A stretch of 9,900 nucleotides of DNA from the NCBI GenBank assembly GCA_902767055.1, contig CACXFX010000061.1, positions 1 to 9,900 on the forward strand, read 5' to 3'. Shown here piece by piece: positions 6,094 through 9,900 of this stretch. The notes under the pieces were generated by a model. The model was not told the DNA's origin, did no database searches, and worked only from the letters and a program-made list of their open reading frames with translations. The first letter of the stretch is position 1; each line of letters begins with the position of its first letter. Made by a program: the position numbers and the translations under genes. The DNA comes from an uncultured Pseudomonadota bacterium. GTDB taxonomy: Bacteria > Pseudomonadota > Alphaproteobacteria > RF32 > CAG-239.

Positions 6094-6347
6094 AGGTAAG
6101 GGAAAGGTCGTTTTCTTTACTAAAAAAAGAACCGAGAGGTTCGGGGCTTTCCAAAGCTTTCTATTGTGAGTGATACCCAAAAAATAGTGTCACTTTTTGA
6201 TGCTGTTTTTTTGTATCAAAATCCCCGCGTTTGGTTGGGGAGATTATGGCATATGTACAGGCTTTAATAAGCTAAAGGCCGTGATAGTCATTGCTCACAA
6301 TATGATTTTGGAACTCCCCGATCGTCTCAAAGTTTGAGGCGATTTTT
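6094..6347 (+). ncRNA. Structured RNA, copy B (candidate cis-regulatory leader or sRNA)
   Basis: This is the second copy of the element at 1290-1037, with the same predicted length of about 254 nt. It shows a tetraloop hairpin GAACC/GGTTC (6129-6142), then GGGGCTTT with a small hairpin; GUGAUAC/GUGUCAC; UUUUGAUGC/GUAUCAAAA; a weaker local CCCC/GGGG hairpin (6223-6240); an 8-bp stem (6243-6250 with 6278-6285) whose loop holds AUGUACAGG and CUAAAG; a long-range helix of up to 10 bp (6233-6242 with 6314-6323) abutting that stem; and the terminator, which shares 6321-6323 with the long-range helix. Stem sequences differ from copy A by paired changes (for example GGGGAG/CUCCCC here, GGGGUG/CACCCC there). 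Only 31 bases separate its T tract from the LRR start codon, so the LRR gene probably depends on read-through. It fills most of the 433-base gap 5946-6378. Confidence 0.72.
6321..6347 (+). terminator. Intrinsic terminator at the 3' end of structured RNA copy B
   Basis: ATCGTCTCA (6321-6329) pairs with TTGAGGCGAT-side bases 6335-6343 with one G-U, around a 5-base loop, and is followed by a T run (6343-6347). Bases 6321-6323 also belong to the long-range helix, so forming one weakens the other. Confidence 0.75.
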
Positions 6348-6378
6348 GTTAGCAAGTTTATAAATAAGGGGAAAACTT

Positions 6379-6867
6379 ATGAAAAAATTGTTTTTTATTT
6401 TAGGTTTGATTTTAAGTTTTAATGCAATGGCTGAAACAAAAACATATCAATGCGGTGATAACTGTACTGCAACTTTGGATGATAGCGGTGTGCTTCGTGT
6501 TTCCGGAACAGGCGCAATGTATGATTATGACAACCAAACAAGATATGAAACACCATGGTACAATAATAGGGGTGAGATTAAAGGCGTCGTTGTTGAAGAG
6601 GGTATAACAAGCGTTGGAGCATTTTCTTTTTTTGAGTGTGGATATATCGAAAAAATTGAGCTTGCAAAAAGTGTCAATTATGTTCAACCGGAGGCTTTTG
6701 ATGAAGACAGATATATACAAAATATTACGATGTATGATTCTACAATATGGTTTCATCAAGACGATATGAATGCCAATAATGATAGCCCGAGTATCAAAAT
6801 ATATTGTCACGGTGATATGGATAAATGCAAAGAAAATTTTTTTAAAAAATTTCTAAAAAACGCTTGA
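6379..6867 (+). CDS. Short exported BspA-like leucine-rich-repeat protein
   Basis: This 162-residue protein begins with a signal peptide (MKKLFFILGLILSFNAMA), starting with the same MKKLFFI as the LRR protein at 70-942. Residues 25-60 form the BspA-like cap (CGDNC, then GVLRVSGTGAMYDY and a TPW motif). Residues 66-115 hold about two LRR_5 repeats (VVVEEGITSVGAFSF and following). The closing cysteine pair IKIYC..GD..KC (139-150) matches residues 211-222 of the larger relative. Unlike that protein it ends soon after, in a lysine-rich tail, and lacks the KRIYTI module. The ribosome binding site AAGGGGA precedes the ATG. Structured RNA copy B lies directly upstream. An adhesion or surface role is only family-level inference. 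It is either a compact family member or a shortened copy; shifting the frame at the A/T runs near 6840-6860 gives immediate stops, not the missing module. Confidence 0.82.
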   Translation: MKKLFFILGLILSFNAMAETKTYQCGDNCTATLDDSGVLRVSGTGAMYDYDNQTRYETPWYNNRGEIKGVVVEEGITSVGAFSFFECGYIEKIELAKSVNYVQPEAFDEDRYIQNITMYDSTIWFHQDDMNANNDSPSIKIYCHGDMDKCKENFFKKFLKNA

Positions 6868-6897
6868 TATAAACGTCCGTTTATGTTACGCTTTTTT
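6867..6897 (+). terminator. Weak hairpin, possible attenuating terminator between the two genes
   Basis: ATATAAAC (6867-6874) pairs with GTTTATGT (6879-6886, one G-U) around a GTCC loop. A run of six T (6892-6897) begins five bases later. The AT-rich stem and the gap before the T run make it a weak candidate; it may reduce, not stop, read-through into the gene at 6935. Confidence 0.35.
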
Positions 6898-6934
6898 CAA
6901 TGGAAATATTATTAATGAAAGGAAAACATAAGAT

Positions 6935-7969
6935 ATGAGAAACACATTATTGGTGACAACTTTATTTGCCGGTGCCATTTTTGCGAATAATGCGCGCGCA
7001 GAAGATGTTGAGGTTACACGTCGAGTAATAGGAATGGAAGTTTCTTCCGATAATTATAGCGTTTCTTGTGATGCAAACGGCTGTAGCTCAGGTGGTTATA
7101 AAGGCTATGTTCAAGACGGTACTTTTTATGTTACTTCTATGGGAGGTTCTTACGGTAACGAATTCAGCTATACGACGGATGGTTTGGTAAAACAGGAAAC
7201 TGGTCTTTATGACGGAAACCCAAGTTTTACAAATATTTATTCATATCATGGCAATACTGTGGTTGTAACTGAACCGACGAATCCTGACTATATGTGGACT
7301 GCGACATTTGAAAATAATATCAAAACAGCAGAAGATCTGGGCTCGGATAATATGATATATTCAGTAACTAAGATGGACGGTCAATTGCATAAATATATGC
7401 GGACACCTGATGCAGAATCTGGCGGTGAGATTTATTATAATACTGAAGGAAAAATAGATCGTTACGAGATATGGCATGATACGTATTCGGGATCTTATTA
7501 TTTTGATGATAATGAAAACCTCACGGGTTCTTATACAGAGCCTTATGAGGAGGAAGAAGGATCACCCGCCGAGTATGCATATAACTACGATGGTACGACC
7601 GGAAAACCTGTCAGTAAAACAGACAAATCTACCGGCAATATTGTTGAAAAATACGATTTTACAGAAGATGGCAAGCTCAAAGTTTGTGATGCAAACGGCA
7701 CTAACTGCGAAGTTACAGCATATGACAATTTAAGGGCTTATGTTTTAGGTGAATTGAATGATGTTTTTGATTCTGATTTCGGAATGGTGGGATATGTGCC
7801 GAGCAGGTTGAAAGCAAATGAGACAACAGAAAAGAACAACGATGGGAGCTATACAATCAGAGATGCAAACGGTAAGATTATCGGCTACAAAGGCAAGCGC
7901 ATTTATACAATTGAAGAAGCCAACCAAGTGGCGGGGGAGGTCAATACAATCAGAATACGCTACAGATGA
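6935..7969 (+). CDS. Exported repeat-rich protein of unknown function with KRIYTI C-terminal module
   Basis: The product has 344 residues. A signal peptide (about 1-22, ending ANNARA) directs it out of the cytoplasm. The body is rich in Tyr, Asp, Asn and Gly and is built of short strand-turn units such as YYNTEGKIDRYEI (167-179), YYFDDNENLTGSY (188-200) and YDFTEDGKLKVCD (240-252). These resemble YD- or MORN-like beta-hairpin repeats without clearly matching a family I know. DANG turns recur at 46-49, 252-255 and 310-313; the first two sit between cysteine pairs (C45/C50 and C251/C258) that could form small disulfide loops. The last 35 or so residues (DANGK, KRIYTI at 321-326, final IRYR) match the end of the LRR protein at 70-942. 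AAAGGAAAA lies about ten bases before the ATG. It follows the short LRR gene after 67 bases and may share its transcript. Confidence 0.8.
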   Translation: MRNTLLVTTLFAGAIFANNARAEDVEVTRRVIGMEVSSDNYSVSCDANGCSSGGYKGYVQDGTFYVTSMGGSYGNEFSYTTDGLVKQETGLYDGNPSFTNIYSYHGNTVVVTEPTNPDYMWTATFENNIKTAEDLGSDNMIYSVTKMDGQLHKYMRTPDAESGGEIYYNTEGKIDRYEIWHDTYSGSYYFDDNENLTGSYTEPYEEEEGSPAEYAYNYDGTTGKPVSKTDKSTGNIVEKYDFTEDGKLKVCDANGTNCEVTAYDNLRAYVLGELNDVFDSDFGMVGYVPSRLKANETTEKNNDGSYTIRDANGKIIGYKGKRIYTIEEANQVAGEVNTIRIRYR

Positions 7970-8002
7970 TTTAAGGTTTATCGGTCGGCGCCACCATGAC
8001 GT

Positions 8003-8623
8003 TTAGTCAGTCGTTTTGAAAAATGCAGCGAGGGCGTTGATCTGCTTTTCATATTCATATTTCGTCAATACCGTTTCATCGGGATTTGTTTCACCGATTG
8101 AGTGAATTAAGGGTCTGTCGACGTTTTTTAAGGCTTGGCGATAAAGCGGATTTTGTGCCGCAGAGATGTATAATTCATCAACGATGTTTTGATATTCTTT
8201 TTCATAGCGGTTAATCGGCTCACCTTGAAAATATAAATATCCCGTTTTTTGCCATTGATAATCGCTTGCGCCTTTTAAGTGATAAGCATGAACGCCGCTG
8301 TAATTAAAGACAAGTTTTTGAATATCGGGATCGGTAAATTTAATGCCTTGAAAAAACGATTCGATACTTTTGAGCTCAAAGCCGCGAAAGGTAAAATCGT
8401 ACGGAAAAAGGTTTGATAAAATTTTGGAAAGCGAGCCTTTGATATGATAGCCGATGTTAATCCATTTTTCGTTTTCGGCGATGAATTTTTTTTGATCATC
8501 TAAAATCGGAAGCCCCTCGCAATAGGGAATACCGTCAATATTTGTTATGGGCTTTTCTTTGAAGTCAAAACTTTCTTTAAATTTTTGAAAAGCGCTCAGT
8601 TCCGTTATAATTTTGTTTGCCAT
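8003..8623 (-). CDS. NADAR-like protein (YbiA/DUF1768-like N-glycosidase fold)
   Basis: This 206-residue protein looks cytosolic, with no signal peptide or membrane segment. Residues 67-96 (KILSNLFPYDFTF, then GFELKSIESFFQGIKF) match the NADAR pattern LSNFYP..F...G....SxE...Q..KF. The later W124, the QNPLYRQAL segment (157-165) and the LIHSIG-TNPDETVLT region (172-187) fit the family's second half. NADAR proteins cleave N-glycosidic bonds of ADP-ribose-type or riboflavin-pathway intermediates, and some reverse guanine ADP-ribosylation by DarT-type toxins. No toxin gene lies beside it here. The first 60 residues extend beyond the usual core. AAAGGA precedes the ATG (8621-8623). The gene is convergent with the one ending at 7969, with a 33-base gap and no clear terminator. 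The family call comes from motifs only and is moderate. Confidence 0.6.
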   Translation of the reverse strand: MANKIITELSAFQKFKESFDFKEKPITNIDGIPYCEGLPILDDQKKFIAENEKWINIGYHIKGSLSKILSNLFPYDFTFRGFELKSIESFFQGIKFTDPDIQKLVFNYSGVHAYHLKGASDYQWQKTGYLYFQGEPINRYEKEYQNIVDELYISAAQNPLYRQALKNVDRPLIHSIGETNPDETVLTKYEYEKQINALAAFFKTTD

Positions 8624-8738
8624 TTTTCAATCCTTTTTGCTGATTATACATTTAAATTTTGAAATGCAAAGGATTTTTTTACAAGGTTTCAAAATTGATT
8701 ATCAGATAATAGCTTTTGAAATGCTCTGTTTACGCAGA

Positions 8739-8790
8739 CTTGTCAAATAAAAAAATTTTTGTTGTATTTCATTTTAATTTATCTTATAAG
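8739..8790 (+). promoter_or_regulatory. Candidate promoter region of accBC
   Basis: Two options are visible. TTGTAT (8762-8767) with TATAAG (8785-8790), spaced 17, is the better. TTGTCA (8739-8744) with TGTATT, also spaced 17, lies just upstream. The first leaves a leader of about 33 bases before the accB ATG. The 206-base gap 8624-8829 holds nothing else clear. Confidence 0.4.
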
Positions 8791-8829
8791 AAAGAAAGTT
8801 CATTATCAATTTTTTTTAAAGGGATAGGT

Positions 8830-9306
8830 ATGGCAAATCCGATTGATACAAAAGTTATCAGCAAATTGGCTGAAATTTTGAATAAATCCAATTTAACAGA
8901 GCTTGAATATGAGGACGAAACGGTTCGTATCAGCCTCGCGCGTCAAAACGGCGTGGCGACGTTTGTGCCTCAGATTGTCTCGGAGCCTCAACAGGCTGTT
9001 TGCGTTAAAGAGGAAAATTCGAAAGAATTACCTCAGGAAGTTGAAAATTTGGTCAATGATTATCGAAATGATGAAAATGCCGTCAAATCACCGATGGTTG
9101 GCGTTGTTTATCTGGCGCCCAATCAATCGAGCCCCGATTTCGTTAAAGTGGGTGATGATGTGATGGCCGGTGATACGGTTTGTTTAATTGAAGCAATGAA
9201 GACATTCAATCCCGTCAAAGCGCATAAAAGCGGCCGTGTAACCAAAATTTTGGTTGAGGCCGGTGATCCGGTTGAATATGGCGCGCCTTTAATTGTGATT
9301 GAATAA
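8830..9306 (+). CDS. accB: Biotin carboxyl carrier protein of acetyl-CoA carboxylase
   Basis: The product has 158 residues, the usual length for AccB, and carries the biotin that shuttles CO2 from the AccC carboxylase to the AccA/AccD transferase for malonyl-CoA synthesis, the first step of fatty-acid synthesis. The N-terminal domain (1-40, ISKLAEILNKSNLTELEYED) precedes a flexible acidic linker (about 45-85). The C-terminal biotinyl domain runs from 86 to 158 (SPMVGVVYLAP, then KVGDDV). The biotinylated lysine is K124 in the EAMKTFNPV motif. The ATG at 8830 was chosen because the family starts here and AAAGGG lies about ten bases upstream; the frame extends to a TTG at 8716, but those 38 residues do not resemble AccB. 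accC follows after 19 bases, so the two form the common accBC operon. Confidence 0.95.
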   Translation: MANPIDTKVISKLAEILNKSNLTELEYEDETVRISLARQNGVATFVPQIVSEPQQAVCVKEENSKELPQEVENLVNDYRNDENAVKSPMVGVVYLAPNQSSPDFVKVGDDVMAGDTVCLIEAMKTFNPVKAHKSGRVTKILVEAGDPVEYGAPLIVIE

Positions 9307-9325
9307 ATAAAATCAGGACTTATTG

Positions 9326-9900
9326 ATGTTTGAAAAAATTTTAATTGCCAATCGTGGCGAAATTGCTTTAAGAATCCAGCGCGCATGTCGCGAAATGGGT
9401 ATCAAAACGGTTGCCGTCCACTCAGAGGCAGATGCTAATGCAATGCATGTACGTATGGCTGACGAAGCCGTATGCATCGGTCCGGAAAAGGCATCGGAAT
9501 CTTATTTAAATAAGCCGGCGATTATATCGGCTGCAGTGATTACCGGTGCGGATGCCATACATCCGGGGTACGGTTTTTTATCCGAGAATGCTGATTTTGC
9601 CGAGATGGTTGAGCGTCACGGTATTGCTTTTATCGGCCCGACATCGGCGCAGATGCGCCTAATGGGTGATAAAATTGCCGCACGTGCGGCGGCCGCAAAA
9701 GCCGGTATGCCTGTTGCCCCCGGTTCGCCGGAGCTTAAAACGCTTGATGAGGCTTATATATGGGCTAAAAAAATCGGTTTTCCCGTGATTGTCAAAGCCA
9801 AAGACGGCGGTGGCGGCAAAGGTATGAAAATTGCGATGAAAGCCGAAGATTTGCCTGAAGCTTATGCGCTTGCCAAAGCAGAGGCAAAAGCCTCTTTTGT
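9326..9900 (+). CDS. accC: Acetyl-CoA carboxylase biotin carboxylase subunit (5' part, cut by the window end)
   Basis: The first 191 residues are present; the family is about 450 long, so the gene continues past the window. The enzyme carboxylates biotin on AccB using ATP and bicarbonate. Seen in order: the N-terminal Rossmann-like start [17 protein letters not shown]; the conserved [10 protein letters not shown] (79-88); FIGPT (102-106); and the beginning of the ATP-grasp domain with K116, K159 and the glycine-rich GGGGKGM (161-167), which correspond to ATP-binding positions of E. coli AccC. The ATG at 9326 follows a weak AGGA about ten bases upstream. Related biotin-dependent carboxylases (propionyl-, pyruvate carboxylase) share this domain, but the short accB directly upstream makes AccC the clear choice. 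Confidence 0.95.
   Translation, partial: MFEKILIANRGEIALRIQRACREMGIKTVAVHSEADANAMHVRMADEAVCIGPEKASESYLNKPAIISAAVITGADAIHPGYGFLSENADFAEMVERHGIAFIGPTSAQMRLMGDKIAARAAAAKAGMPVAPGSPELKTLDEAYIWAKKIGFPVIVKAKDGGGGKGMKIAMKAEDLPEAYALAKAEAKASF

Noticed and set aside
6094..6347. Structured RNA as tmRNA, 6S RNA, SRP RNA, RNase P RNA or a known riboswitch
   Set aside because: I saw none of the conserved words of these RNAs (for example the tmRNA tag frame, the SRP GGAAG loop, or the RNase P GAGGAAAGUCC core), and two copies beside LRR genes do not fit housekeeping RNAs.
6412..6810. Minus-strand open frame of 132 codons opposite the short LRR gene
   Set aside because: The plus-strand gene has a signal peptide, a ribosome binding site and a relative in the window; the antisense frame has none of these.
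6835..6867. Frameshift in the A/T runs at the end of the short LRR gene hiding a KRIYTI module
   Set aside because: Adding or removing one base gives a stop within a few codons, and the 67 bases to the next gene cannot encode the module.
7975..8000. GGCGCC palindrome with a GCCACCATG string between convergent genes
   Set aside because: It has no T tract and no long stem, so it is not a convincing terminator, and the Kozak-like string has no meaning in bacteria.
8716..8829. 38-residue N-terminal extension of AccB from a TTG start
   Set aside because: The extension does not resemble AccB, the TTG has no ribosome binding site, and ATG 8830 has a good one and matches the family start.

Overview
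The window looks like a low-GC alphaproteobacterial chromosome. The best taxonomic marker is a small GapR/DUF2312 protein (2581-2823), a family essentially confined to Alphaproteobacteria. The acetyl-CoA carboxylase genes accB and accC at the right end fit this. The mixture of small exported BspA-like leucine-rich-repeat proteins with AT-rich promoters suggests a host- or gut-associated lineage, but that is inference.

Layout, left to right. A Rho-independent terminator (32-68) closes a plus-strand gene that lies mostly outside the window. An exported BspA-like LRR protein follows on the minus strand (70-942). Behind it is a 480-base non-coding stretch holding a structured RNA of about 254 nt with its own promoter and terminator (1290-1037, minus). 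Next come an EamA/DMT transporter (1423-2427, plus), gapR (2581-2823, plus) and a convergent HAD-superfamily hydrolase (2863-3537, minus). A minus-strand pair encodes exported proteins: DUF3015 (5487-5945) followed by a DUF4105/Lnb-like protein with a probable C-terminal beta-barrel (3622-5427). A second non-coding stretch (5946-6378) holds a second copy of the structured RNA (6094-6347, plus), followed by a short LRR protein (6379-6867) and an exported repeat-rich protein (6935-7969). A NADAR-like protein (8003-8623, minus) faces them. The window ends in accB (8830-9306) and the first 191 codons of accC (9326 onward).

The most interesting signal is the pair of non-coding elements upstream of the two LRR genes. 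They share a promoter with the same 17-base spacer, the same predicted RNA length, the same order of hairpins, a near-identical loop core, and two abutting helices that keep pairing through compensatory changes. In both, the long-range helix shares bases with the terminator stem, as in an attenuator or riboswitch. The downstream LRR genes have little or no room for their own promoters, so read-through past the terminator is their likely route of expression. I do not recognise this RNA as a known class.

A second signal links the LRR protein at 70-942 and the unrelated repeat protein at 6935-7969. Both end in the same module of about 40 residues (DA-x-GK, then KRIYTI, EAN, VAG, and a terminal I-x-YR), which looks like an uncharacterised C-terminal domain of exported proteins. 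All function calls rest on reading the sequence by eye; no search or folding program was run.
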